From Agarophyton chilense (lineage: Eukaryota > Rhodophyta > Florideophyceae > Gracilariales > Gracilariaceae): a stretch of DNA of 64,000 bases. The notes beneath the pieces were generated by a model. That model was not told the origin of the DNA, did no database searches, and saw only the letters and a list, made by a program, of their open reading frames with translations. The stretch spans positions 56,448 through 120,447 of the forward strand of contig JARGXX010000047.1 of assembly GCA_030374765.1 (NCBI GenBank). The letters are read 5' to 3'. Position numbers and translations under genes: made by a program. The number at the start of each line of letters is the position of its first letter. The stretch's first letter is position 1. Of the stretch, positions 42,343 through 52,942 are shown one piece after another.

Positions 42343-43935
42343 CTAGCATTTCCCTGCACGATGATGGTAGTTTGGGGGTGGCGGCACGATGTTGAGGGCG
42401 TTTCGAAGTAGAGTGAACGTCTGTTTCTTGAGCGCTTTCGTCAGAATGTCTGCGAGCATGGATATGGTGGGGGTGTGCTGGATAAGGATGCGCTTGCTTT
42501 TGATGAGGTCATGGAGGTAATGTCTGCGGAGGTGGCAATACTTCCGGTGCTTGGTGGGGGCCGTTTGGTATGCTACCAAGATTGGGGCATTATTGTCCAT
42601 GTGTAGTAGAGTCGCGGACTTCTGGGAGTAGCCGATGTAACACAGCAGTCGGGGCAGCCACATTGTTTGCTGAGAGGCCGCTGACGCCGCATGATACTCT
42701 GCTTCGCATATCGATAGAGCGATCGACTTCTGCTTTGTCGACTGCCACATTACTGGGCTTTTTGTTAAGAGGTGTACTATCCCAGAGTATGACTTTCGAT
42801 CTGACTCATTTGCGAAACCGCGTCTGCTTATGATACTAGAGTGGAAGGGGCGGCCTGCTTGTAGAGAATTACGTGGCTTATTGTGCCTTTGAGGTATTTC
42901 AGAGAGTAGCGGAGTTGTTCTCAATTCTTTTGTGTTGGAGCTTTCATGTTCGTAGCCAGGCGGCTTATAATGTGGGCTATGTCCGGTCTTGTGGAATCAG
43001 CTACATAGCGAAGCTCTCCAATTCTTTGGCGGTATGCGAATTCTTTCTCCGGTGGCAGTGCTGCAGATTGGTTGGGTGGATTTTTGGGGTTTGGTTCGAT
43101 TTATGGGGTTGGTTTGGGACTACAGTGGAGAAGGTTGTGTTTTTCGAGGATTGCACGGATGGTATGAGGTTGGGAGATGTGGATGGCACGGTTTGGGAAT
43201 CTTTCAATGCGCCAATTGAGAAAGAGTTTTGGTGGGCCTAGTCGTCGTATCTTGTATCTGGACCGGATAGTGTCGTAGAGATCATCTATCATGGACTTGA
43301 GTGGAGCAGCCGCTAAGAAGTCATCGATGGTCACGCTTATTATGATGGAGCCGTCCGATGTGAGGCGGATGAAGAGGCAGGGATCGCTGTTAGTTTGAAT
43401 GTAGCCTTTGCTTTTCAGGAATGATGCTAATGCCTCGGAGTATATGTGGGAGGCAGGAGGGATACCGCACAGGTTTCCTTTGAGTATCCCAGCTCGGCCC
43501 TTGTGTTTGTAGGAACCATCGAAGCGAGGGATTTGTCGCACGAATACAGGTGTGGAGTGTTCATATCGTTCGTGGGGGAATGCAGATGATATGTCAAACT
43601 GTTCTGGTTAAAGATGGAAAGCGGCAGCTAGACACATAATGGATCTGGTTGAGGTGCATTCAGCGGTGTAAGTTGTGACGCGGTCTGGATCAAAGTGTAC
43701 ATGTGGGAGCATGCGGTCGCCTCGCACGTTGCATCCTGCTTTGTGTCTTGTTGTAGAGCCATCATCCAATCGTTTGTAGCGGTAGGTCATTTTCAGTGGA
43801 ATGGTCTTGGTTTGTGGTGGTAGTTCAGAGTTTGGAATCCATTCAATTGTTTCGTGTTTGTCTAGTGTTTCTAGTTCACCATCATGCCAACGTGGAATGA
43901 TGAGATGGATTGGTCTTTTTCTTTAGAACATGAAC
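42343..43935 (-). pseudogene. copia-3 relic: reverse transcriptase and RNase H
   Basis: From right to left: LKMTYRYKRLDDGSTTRHKA and GCNVRGDRMLPH (RT start), FDISSAFPHERY (domain A), GNLCGIPPASHIYSEALASF and SVTIDDFLAAAP (catalytic box with IDD), then RNase H in one open frame (QSTKQKSIALSICEAEYHAA, LHMDNNAPIL, MLADILTKAL). Several stops and shifts break RT. A different copia lineage from copia-1 and copia-2. It is joined at about 43935 to a gypsy-type integrase fragment, so the pieces are rearranged. Confidence 0.85.
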
Positions 43936-44165
43936 GACTTCGTTCTTGAAACGAGAGCAGCGTTTACAGACCCACTGGTTAGACAGACCAAACGCTGCAA
44001 ACCAGTTTATCAGAAACTTTTGCTGCTACTTCAGCTGTGATCTCGGTCGTGGTTGTGAGCCAAAACTAACCGCTGTGATCATCTTTGACTACCAGAACAT
44101 ACAAAAAGCCATCCCCGCCACGTGACATGTAGCAAAAGTCGAAGTGAAACAATTCATTAGGTTGT
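43936..44165 (-). pseudogene. gypsy-type integrase core fragment
   Basis: The minus strand reads LQPNELFHFDFCYMSRGG, LYVLVVKDDHSG, a stop, then FWLTTTTEITAEVAAK. This matches the gypsy-4 integrase (NEVIHFDYCY, YVLVIKDDF, LELTTEATAEV) and not copia. It contains the first catalytic Asp only. Confidence 0.7.
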
Positions 44166-45518
44166 AGACATGCAGTTTGTTAGATTAAAGCTACAAAATA
44201 AAAAAATTGAGTGATGCGAATCCACATTGAATACATTTTTCTAAATGTGCATTACAAAAATGCCGAGAAGTGTTTGAATGCTCACCGTATGAAATCTAGG
44301 CCTAAATAGAATTCTGAAAACACGGAAGCAGTGTTCAGCAGGGCATTACATTCCCTATTATGAAATATCCGGGTTTAGTAGAGAACCATAACCTTTTCTC
44401 AGCTGCCTCAACTCTAAGCACACTCGGAAGCAGCATATTCTAAGCTGTAATAGCGTACGATTTTTCTTTCTTTCTCACCATTTATGGATTGCACTTGTAC
44501 CCAGAAGGTCAAATATGTACTTTGAACTTTGTCTTGTGCACGGTGCCCTCTCTTTCTGTAGCTTTCGAAAGGACATATCATCTTTAGCCGCTGCACCTGT
44601 TGAACAGTCGAGATTGAAATTCTGGCAACAAAAAACCTGTTTCGCTTGGTGATACTTGTTTTCCTTTCCTAGCACACTCCAAAATCATTTCTATCGGTAC
44701 TCTCAACGCATATTCGAAGGCTAGCGTGAAGACAAAGAAGCAGAGGAGGCGAATCATGTCTCAGAGCCAAGATCTTTCGAAAGCTCAATACGTGGTCCAA
44801 GTGAAGTTCCATGCCTATTCTTACCGTTTCAATCTACGCACCTCATGACCTGCTACCCCGTACCGAGAGGCTATTAGTTGTTCAGAAAAGTCCAACATAT
44901 AGACATCTTTTGTTTTAGTAGAAAGGATGAAATGTCGTGCGTATCAAATACGCAATTCAGTACGGCGTACACTTTTCCGTACACCCGCCATCAGCATTAC
45001 ACAGAAGTTGACATAGCAAATCGCTCCATCACTACGACTTCACGCCATTTTGTTCGATCACTGGACTATGGAATAAGACTTTATAGAGATTCCCATTTCG
45101 GAACAAAAATCTGCGGCACGAAATCATTGGAATTCCATACCACAGGGAAAAAAGTTGCAACTAAAACTGGAGACGAGATTATTCAAGGACTGTACTATCA
45201 GCATACAGGAACAAATGAACCGGATCATTTCACGACATCAAAGCCCCATGGAACAGAATAATTAACTTCTCAGATCAATTTCAGACACTCTGAGAAGGCC
45301 AGTGACCCTTAATCTGGCGGAGAGTAGTTCTAAATACAGTCAATCAACAACTATGACACTTTCTCAAGGTCATCAATAATGGGATGGTATTAATTTTGAC
45401 ATGTGCTTTTATCTATTTGGAGACTTCTTGCATACTCCTTAAAATTGTCTCTCTGTTTCATGAGAGCAGGTGAAAATTAATTCGCTTTCTTGATTGATGA
45501 ATCGCTTCTTTGTGTAAA
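44166..45518. other. AT-rich unassigned region
   Basis: One plus-strand frame of 127 codons (44878-45261; DYGIRLYRDSHFGTKICGTK) has no recognisable motif. No LTRs, RNA genes or matches to other parts of the window seen. Confidence 0.35.
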
Positions 45519-46250
45519 TTAATGAAAATCCGTAGGAAATGTAATATTAAACTTCCCAAACGGAGCTGAAAGAACCCCTTGATACAAAATAGTTGCTGCT
45601 ACGCCCACACTTTGTACTAATCGTCGGTTAAACCTCAGACTTGCGCCTGCAAAACTGTCAACATCTGCCCGAGTTAAGTGGGCTTTGGGAATTGATGACA
45701 ACAGGGCTCTAAAAATCACATTATCAGAACTCAAATGCTAGGGCTTCTCCTTCCGTACAGAAGTTCAAACTTTCCTTCAACCAAAGTTTTCCTACTTTGA
45801 GTTGGGGCGCTTTCGAGCACTTCCTATGCGTCTATCAGGCACTAGATTCCGTCTTCCGCCCACTCGGTTCAATGTAGGAAGCGCAATTCCATTTTGGACA
45901 TTTACTACTTCAGCATGTTCAAGAATTTCTCTCTCGTGTATATGATCGTCAGGAAAGTGATCAATAACTTCGTTGGCAATTAAATGGCTATAAAATTGCG
46001 TATTAGATCTTGAGGCACGCTATGAAGAACTTTGGTGTTGTTGACGTGTCGCGATTTGCGCTCATCGCACGTGACGCAAAAGGTTGGGCACCAAGAGGAG
46101 TTCCGCGCTGTGTCGGATGCCCCCAGACTCTTTGACGAAGTCTGGTATTCTTTACTATATAGTAGTCTCTGGTGCTCCAAGAACAGCTCGTGGGTTGCGC
46201 TTCTAGATTTTCTATGATGCGTGCGCTGCGTAGATGTCGCTGTCATCCAG
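45519..46250 (-). pseudogene. Unidentified minus-strand coding relic
   Basis: Three protein-like frames in line from right to left: HELFLEHQRLLYSKEYQ..SKSLGA (45980-46246), HLIANEVIDHFPDDHIHERE to VGGRRNLVPDRR (about 45790-45985, another frame), and AHLTRADVDSFAGASLRF to GVAATILYQGVLS (45519-45734). Base use differs from the neighbouring AT-rich stretch. Family not recognised; they lie downstream of the gypsy-4 chromodomain and may be part of that element or a host gene remnant. Confidence 0.35.
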
Positions 46251-46479
46251 CAGCTGTCTACTTCGAGGTCCTACGCAGTCCAAGCGCCTGCATCTCAATC
46301 CCGACTGCAGTCCACTCTGGGCTGCAGTTGCGCTATTTCATCCCAGTTTCGCAGCACTCCGATTTGTGGTGCACCTACGCATCCCAGATGTGCTCGTGGG
46401 TGGTCAACAGTCCCCTTATGACCAAAATTTCGAAAGGAATATGGAAGGTTGGTCATAAAAAGTTGACCGGTCTCTTTTG

Positions 46480-48960
46480 TCTTGTTGTACCGTCCTTTCT
46501 GACTTGTTCCGGATATTCTTCTACCAAGTCTGGTACATCGTGTTGTAGCCTTTCCAATAAGACCTAGTAAGTTTCGCTGCCTTCAAAGCCTTTCTATTTT
46601 ACCAAGATGTCCAATACACCGTCTTCCTTTATGATATTCTGGAAATTTCCGAACACCAGTAGCTCGTTCTCTTGATAATAAAGGAGATTTAGAAGGTCTT
46701 CGGTTATTTGAAAATTCTTGTTTCGGGAAAACTTTAACCGACGGCCTTGCACTAGTTCCTTCTTTCCTGTAAGCAACTATTCTTTTTCGGAGATGTATTC
46801 ACCATTGCAGCTTGTCACTCGATATGGACCTGTCCATTATAGCGAGAGTTTCCTTTTCATTTTCTTCTGTAGCAATTCTTTCAACACAAAGTCCCTCTCA
46901 GAAAATTTCACCTTGCGTACTCCCGTTTTCTTCTTGGGTGATTCTACCGCTGCTTTTCGTTTCCCGTTAGAAGCTGTGGCGAATTTCCGGTGCATGCGCT
47001 TCATTGCTTCTCTGCACCGGTCGAATTATCGCAATTTCCTAATCTGTGCCTCGGTGATGGACACAATTTCCAACTCTCCTTTGCGTTCAGTGAGTCCGGC
47101 GAACGGGCCATCCTGCTTCAGCCCGATAAATACTTCGAGTGGACATTGATTCTTCAATCGCTTCAACGGGGAGTTCTTCAGTGCTGACTGCACCAGTGAC
47201 ATCGCCCTGGGCCATGAGGCGAATGGAAGCTGAAACTCTGACAGTAGTGCTATTGCCGCTCTTGCTAGCTCTCTGCACACTACCTCAAATATACCGTTGC
47301 TCCACGGTGCGTAGGCCAGGGTTTAATGATGCTGAGTGTGCAAATGATCCTTGAGACTACATGTCACTTTGTTCTTAGAATGACTGGCTTGATATGAGAC
47401 CCATATCCTCGAAGTTCAGAAGGCGGCGAACCATTCTGTAAACAGTTCAGAGGTTACTTCAGCCGTTGCTTCGGTTGTAAGTTCGAGTTATAGATAGCCG
47501 AAGAAATCGTCTTTGATCACCAGAACGTAGATGTGATGTTTTTCTCCGTTTCAAATATAGCAGTAGTCGAAATGGATTACTTCGTCCGGTTACGTTGCGT
47601 AGATTGCAAACCCCAACAGGCCTGGGCACGATAAATCTTGGCCAAATATGGAGGCAGTGAATACAGGATGCCACGAAGTCGTTCACATCTTTGTCCATAC
47701 AGTCTCACCAAGAGTGTGTCTCGATGTTTGCCTTTTTCACTTCCTTTGCTCGGTGTCCTGTGGATCTGGTGTGTGCTGCGATTAAAACTCTTAGCTTACA
47801 CAGTGTGTCTGACTTCGGTACCCATATAAGCCCTCAAATGTTTTGCAAAATGCCTTTGTTCTGCTTGAAACTGCTGGGTGGCTTCTCGGGACTGCTACTT
47901 TGTGTGTTCTCCAGGTTTTTGAGTTTGGGCCAGTCAAGTTTCGGCTTCAGTTCGGGGCTTATTGGCGCCATGAGAACAGTCTTGCATGCCCTTAGAATGG
48001 CTACTTTGAAATTTTCAGGACTTTTTAAGGCCCAACGTGTCATAATATCCGCCTAAACATTCCGTTCCTCCGGTAGATGCTGTATGATATAACTGAAACG
48101 GTTGAGCTTCAATGCCCACCTCATCAGCTTGCTGGGCGTGTGGCGTGGTGTGCCGGTGGTTCAATTGGGTCGTCTTTCGTGTCTCTGTAGGATACACCAC
48201 TGTAGTTACCCTTCTCAGTAGGTACACCGAGGCGGCTGATACGCATACCGTTAATCGCCGGACCGACCTTCTCGAGGTGGTCGTCTAGGTTGAATTCTAT
48301 CGCATTGAGCAGGGGCCGTCCAAGAATCACCCGTTTCATACTCTGATCCGTAATGAAGAACTCTACTCCATGCGGAAGTATAGGTATCTTCTTCCTGGGC
48401 AGGGTTATTACCAGCGGCACCGTCACGCTTTACTTTGATGTGAACATCATTAGGGCTTCTGCAGTGCCCCTCAAGAGCAGTCTCGAGTTCGATGGATTCA
48501 GGGATATCGATGACTTCCAAGTTGCTTCCCGCAATGATTTGCTTCATCAAGTCTTTTGATATAGCACTGTAGTCGGCGCCAGAGTCTCCAATCGCGTCTG
48601 CTGCAACTCGATCGTCGATTAAAATGCTTTACCTTTCATTGCTGCTCGGATGGCTTGATAAACGGGCGACTTCGATGCTCCTCTTCCCCCGCTTTTCTGC
48701 GAAGAAATAGTCCAGGAGCTGCTTCCGTTCGTCAGCGGAGGTAATACTACAGTATTGAATTCGGTGCTATTTTTCGCACTTCCTGTTCAGGCAAGGCCTC
48801 GTCCACACAGGACCGTCTGCGGCGGTTTTCTGTGCTCCTTAATTCGAAGAATCTCGTTTCGAACGTTTGAGACTGCGCTCTATATATTCGGGTTCACTCT
48901 TCTTCGAAACGTTTCCTCCGTCGCGCTCGTGTCTTCGCTTTATCTGCGCTCGTGCAGTTT
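46480..48960 (-). pseudogene. gypsy-4 relic with chromodomain-like end
   Basis: From right to left: a gag tail with a Cys/His cluster (CLNRKCEK.HRIQYC, about 48770), protease GDSGADYSAISKDLM (about 48590) and VILGRPLL (about 48330). RT is missing; the sequence resumes at an RNase H end (HLPEERNVWADIMTRW, 48010-48080) and the integrase zinc region (HTRSTGHR...CIHC). The core is VIHFDYCY, VSYQASHSKN where VSDQ is expected, and TLAYAPWSNG. The C-terminal part is GVLDILVK, stop, KGFEGSETY, stop, VLLERLQHDVPDLVEEY: a chromodomain-like block in which two Trp codons appear to have become stops. Resembles gypsy elements of oomycetes and algae. Confidence 0.82.
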
Positions 48961-49025
48961 CGCCGTTATTCACTTCGATGGGAAGAGAGCTGGCGCGTTT
49001 CATAAAATAGGATATGCTTGCCTTT

Positions 49026-50592
49026 TGTAACGCAATGACGCGTGGGTCAGCGTACGGGTCTCGACCGGTGGTAGCGTGGTAGAGCGAATCCTAAGGTCCG
49101 AATTCTTAACGGCGGCACTCCCAGAGCACTCGGTGCAATTTCTGGCGTTTACAGCGTAGTCCTACAGGTCGGTGCTACAGAAACCATGGCTTGAAGACCA
49201 AAGGGTGGAACTAATATAGCAAAGGGGGTTCTTTAGTATCCTAACTGTGCCTACCTTACTCTAAGGGAGAAGCATCGCTCGAGCCAAGAAGATAGTACTG
49301 GCGAGGGGCTGAGATCTCCCTGGCTCTGTAATGCTAATCTATGAAACAAATTAAAATAAACAAATAATCTGCCTGAGTCCAGATGATATCGGCCAGTCCA
49401 CGTGGCGTCTGTAAGATCCCTCAGGGCCCGGCGGCTTACAAGGCTCAAACGTTATCGTCGCTTCTTCACATATCTCCCTCCTTAGGATTCGGCCGTTACG
49501 GAGAAATCAAGATGGACTCATGAATGACTCAGTGGACGCGAGCACTTCGTTGCTCCCGGTACCATTGGGTGTGACGGGACGTCGCGTGGTCATCGCCTAC
49601 GGGGAGGCGTGGAATGGTGAGCTGACCATTGGTGCCGAAGGAAAATTAATTTGCCTAAGGACTGAAACTCCCGCGCGCCGTAGACATTGGCCATAGATAG
49701 AACGCCGGCGTATTTCTCGTGGCGCGGTATCGCGGTGGTCCCTTGGCTTATTCTCCCCTGAAGGTCATTGGAGCCGTCCTTAGTCTCCGCTCTTACTTTG
49801 GCGACCATCCGGGCTTCATCCATCGTGGTTTACGCCTGTCAGTACGCTCAGGTCAATTCCATTCTTCTTCTCATAGTAGTAATTTTTCATTGGTCGCGCG
49901 CGATGCCGAACTCGCCTTATAAGCCCGTTGGATACACCATTCTCCCTCCAGACTATGTCGCTTCCGTCGGCTCTCCTATCTATTTCCTGGCTGAGCAGCC
50001 TGTGGACAGCGGCACCATGGCTTCGAAAAACCAAACGGAGAGCTCCTCAAAATACCAAGTGGCTTACGAACGTCCCAGGGACCGCTGTGACCATACAATG
50101 GGACGGAATCAGCGGGTAGTGCATCATGCCATTCTTTCGTACTCTGTGAAAGAATACCAAAGGTTCTTTCATATGTATCTGGATGCCCGAAGGTTTGCCA
50201 AGATACCCGATTTCCGGAAGGGTTGCAAGAACGCGCCCAGCGTCTCGTTGTATAATAGATGGCTGTATTTTCCTGTGGATCCGCGTTCGCCGACGCGATG
50301 TCGAACTCTAATTCAAGCCGACATGCCGTAAGTTCGCAGCGGGAAAGAAGCCGAATACCAGTTCAAGGTGAACAAACTTCTTTTGGACCTATAAACGGAG
50401 TTCATATTGATTTATATGCGATTTTCTCCAGGGGGTCACGATCTTTTTGCGATTATATGCTTCCGGCAGCCGTATGACCGCCTGTTTTTGGGTTTCCAAT
50501 ATGGTGTATCGGAACGACATACACGAGTTCGATGGTCGTTCGCGTCAATCCTTAGGGTTCTTCTTTTGTTGGCATCAGGTGAAGTTTCACGA
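49026..50592 (-). mobile_element. gypsy-3, 3' portion of a gypsy-2 relative, reverse orientation
   Basis: A 445-bp LTR (49026-49470) is the reverse complement of the gypsy-2 LTR type, followed by the leader and the antisense gene in the same order and spacing as in gypsy-2. The element is cut at 50592 by copia-2 and does not resume after copia-2. It inserted next to the gypsy-4 relic. Confidence 0.88.
49902..50592 (+). pseudogene. Antisense gene (aORF) of gypsy-3, N-terminal part
   Basis: Starts MPNSPYKPVGYTILPPDYVA, 432 bases from the LTR (about 410 in gypsy-2). Keeps YQVAYERPRDRCDHT, EYQRFFHMYLDARRFAKIP, RWLYFPVDPRSPTRCRTL, and CFRQPYDRLF; the VYRNDIHEFDG and GFFFCWHQVKFHE blocks are in a shifted frame. 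SVKEYQRF is open here where gypsy-2 has a stop. Stops occur at 50329-50331 and about 50391. Differences from gypsy-2 fall largely at third codon positions in the compared start segment. Confidence 0.78.
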
Positions 50593-50764
50593 ACACACAA
50601 ATACAACATATAAACGTGCGCAATACATTCGAAAAACTGTTGCCACGCCATAATGTCAACGAGTCATGGTACAGACACTAAGAATAAAGACACCAAAACG
50701 TTGGGCATTCGCATCAAGAGAAGATGGATTGCATCAACATGACCATTCTAATACTCTTCCTTCT

Positions 50765-51052
50765 TCAACCAAAGTTTTGCTCGGATCTTTTTGTTTCCGA
50801 AATATCCTGAGAGTTGAAGATGAGTTTGTCAGTAAATAGCGTAAGCTGGAGAGCATCTGTCTTCTTGGTGAGTAGATCTGCAAGGTTGGAGTTGCCAGGA
50901 ACCCAAGATATTTTGTCCACTGCACCAGTCTGAAATTCATATTGGACGCAGCTAACGTCTCCGCGAATAGACTTGTCAATAGAGTTTTTCTGCATCAAGA
51001 GTGGTGTGAATAAATCCTTTGATTCAACTGCAATTCTCAGTTTAACATCCAA
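50765..51052 (-). pseudogene. copia-2 RNase H end
   Basis: MDVKLRIAVESKDLFTPLLM, ISWVPGNSNLADLLTKKTD and SETKRSEQNFG align with the end of copia-1 Pol (LRILVDCKDVF, ISWIPDSVNLADALNKKD, AETKSSEKHLG). Confidence 0.85.
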
Positions 51053-51680
51053 ATCTGACAGCTCCGGGTATGCCTTCTTTGCTTAAGACGGTTCTTAAGT
51101 CATCTTCGCTACCATGAGGTGCTATTCGTTCTTTTAGCTTCAAAGAGCCATGGTCATTAGTCTTGATTTTGTAAAGTGTGTGACTATTGATTATATTTGA
51201 GTTCGGAGGAACTTCGTCGTGTGTGACAGGGCGCACAGTCTTGATGAAGGTTTCCTCTTCTAACTTGTATGCATTGACTAGAGGGTATTGGTGGAACCCT
51301 TGTGCGTGGTGCTTGAGGAATGGCTTATTCCCGAAATGCTTTACCATTGACGACTGAACAGCTTTCTCAGTGCTAGTGACTTGTAAATCAGGCAGTGTTG
51401 AACTAGAGCTAGAGCTAGCTGTAAGTGCATTGTTGTAGTTCCAAACTTCCTTTATCATATCTAGGAGTTCTTTGTCGCCGTCCTCATAATAGTTGTTTAG
51501 ACGACCATCTTCGTCTGCTGAATGCACAGTTCCTGGATAAAAATGCGCAGCCATGGGCCAGAGCACTGAAACAATGTGTCCAACTGACGGTTTATCATAC
51601 GGAGAGTCCGTCGATAGTACATCATCAGCAGCTGCATTCTCATGATACGATGTAGCCTGGGAGTCAAAACATCTACTTGG
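51042..51680 (-). pseudogene. copia-2 Tudor-like module and RT N-terminus
   Basis: LWPMAAHFYPGTVHSADEDG then YYEDGDKELLDMIKEVW form the Tudor-like block (about 51440-51575), better preserved than in copia-1. NKPFLKHHAQGFHQYP, IINSHTLYKIKT and LKLKERIAPHGSEDD match copia-1. The frame ends LRTVLSKEGIPG at the deletion junction, so RT domains A to E are absent. Confidence 0.8.
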
Positions 51681-52863
51681 TACTATATTCCGGACTTGCT
51701 TCGGCAGTCGTTACAGGCAACGTGCCTGCAGAACTACGCTGTTCAATAGAGAGTTCATCTACCGAGCCCATTCCTTCCTGTACTAGTTGGGCGAAGCTCT
51801 CTTTAGAAAGTGCTGGCCAGGTATCTTCAAAGGCGGCAATAATTTCCCGACCCTTGCGTCCTGGAACGGTCACTGAGCGAGCAGCTCTGTTGACTAAGAG
51901 GATCGGTTTGGGATCCGTCCACTTTCCTCTCTTTTCATAGTCTTTCTTTTGGTTGACTTCAACAAAGTCACCAACTGCGATTGGTGGTTCAGTCACAGAA
52001 TTTGAGCGAAGAATTAGCGCTAGTTTGCGGCGTTCTTGTAGCTGGTCACGAGCAATGCGAACATCGTCAGGTATAGCAGTTTTGTTAGGCTCGGCGGCAA
52101 TAGGATTTGAGAAGCCTTTCGCTAGTTCAAATGCAGACAAGGTGTTGTTACCGTAAAGATCGTTAGAAATACACAGAGGCTTGTATGCAGCTACTTTGGG
52201 GTCAAACTCGGAACCAGCATCCTCTTTTAGGTTAATAAAGATGCTGCGAAAGATGTTATGCTTAGACACTATCGCATTTTTCGAGTGCCTGCCAGGAGGC
52301 ACTCGATGAATCGGTATTCCAAGCTTCTTGGCGTAGCGCTTGAACGATCCGACTTGGAAGGCTTTGTCTGCACGAATAGAGTCAGGGTACCAGAACTGGG
52401 ATAACCAGGAGGCTTCAAAGGCAAAAATAGCCTCTGTAAGACTTGTTGAAGTTACTACAAGAGCACTTGAATATCTTGTAATTAGATCCATCAAGTGCAT
52501 TTGCAGCATCTCATCAAAAAAAAGATCGACACATAAAACCTCGTTGTAGTTCTTAGAAAGGGAACTAATGGAGACCTTGAGACTGGGCTGCGGCACCGCT
52601 GCGGAGCGACAAGCAGTGCAGCGATTGATCATTTCCGTGAGCTACGACTTTACGGTCTCAATCCAGATTCCATTCCTCTCTAGCAAGAGCTTGTAGTCAC
52701 TATAGCTTGCATGGCCACATACGTGTTTGTAGGCCTTGTCTATAATCTTCTTTACATCACACCATGGTGTGGTGTCAAGAGTTACTGCAGAGGCTCGAAA
52801 GAGTAGAGCCGTCATTGCAGTGAGATGTAAAGATTCCCAATGCCGAGTAGCTAAGGAAGCCAT
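51673..52863 (-). pseudogene. copia-2 integrase
   Basis: 319 codons open to 52632 plus an upstream piece (52642-52863) with HVCGHASYSDYKLLLERN; the pair CTAC completes the zinc site. First Asp in VLCVDLFFDE, second in SIRADKAFQ. The Glu position of copia-1 (KNATE) is KNAIV here, so the third catalytic residue is missing. The C-terminal GREIIAAFEDTWPALSKES matches copia-1. A stop and shift separate the two pieces. Confidence 0.85.
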
Positions 52864-52942
52864 TATTGATTATGGAAAGGTGGTCTCGGTGTCCGTGAGA
52901 GACGAACATAAGTGCATTTCTGCCTATGTGCTCGGTATTAGC

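Noticed and set aside
42140-42360. LTR of copia-3 between gypsy-1 and the RNase H relic
   Set aside because: TG and CA ends can be picked by eye, but there is no partner LTR or target duplication to support them.
46172-46567. Plus-strand ORF of 131 codons
   Set aside because: It lies opposite the gypsy-4 end and the adjoining minus-strand relic, where the homology is on the other strand.
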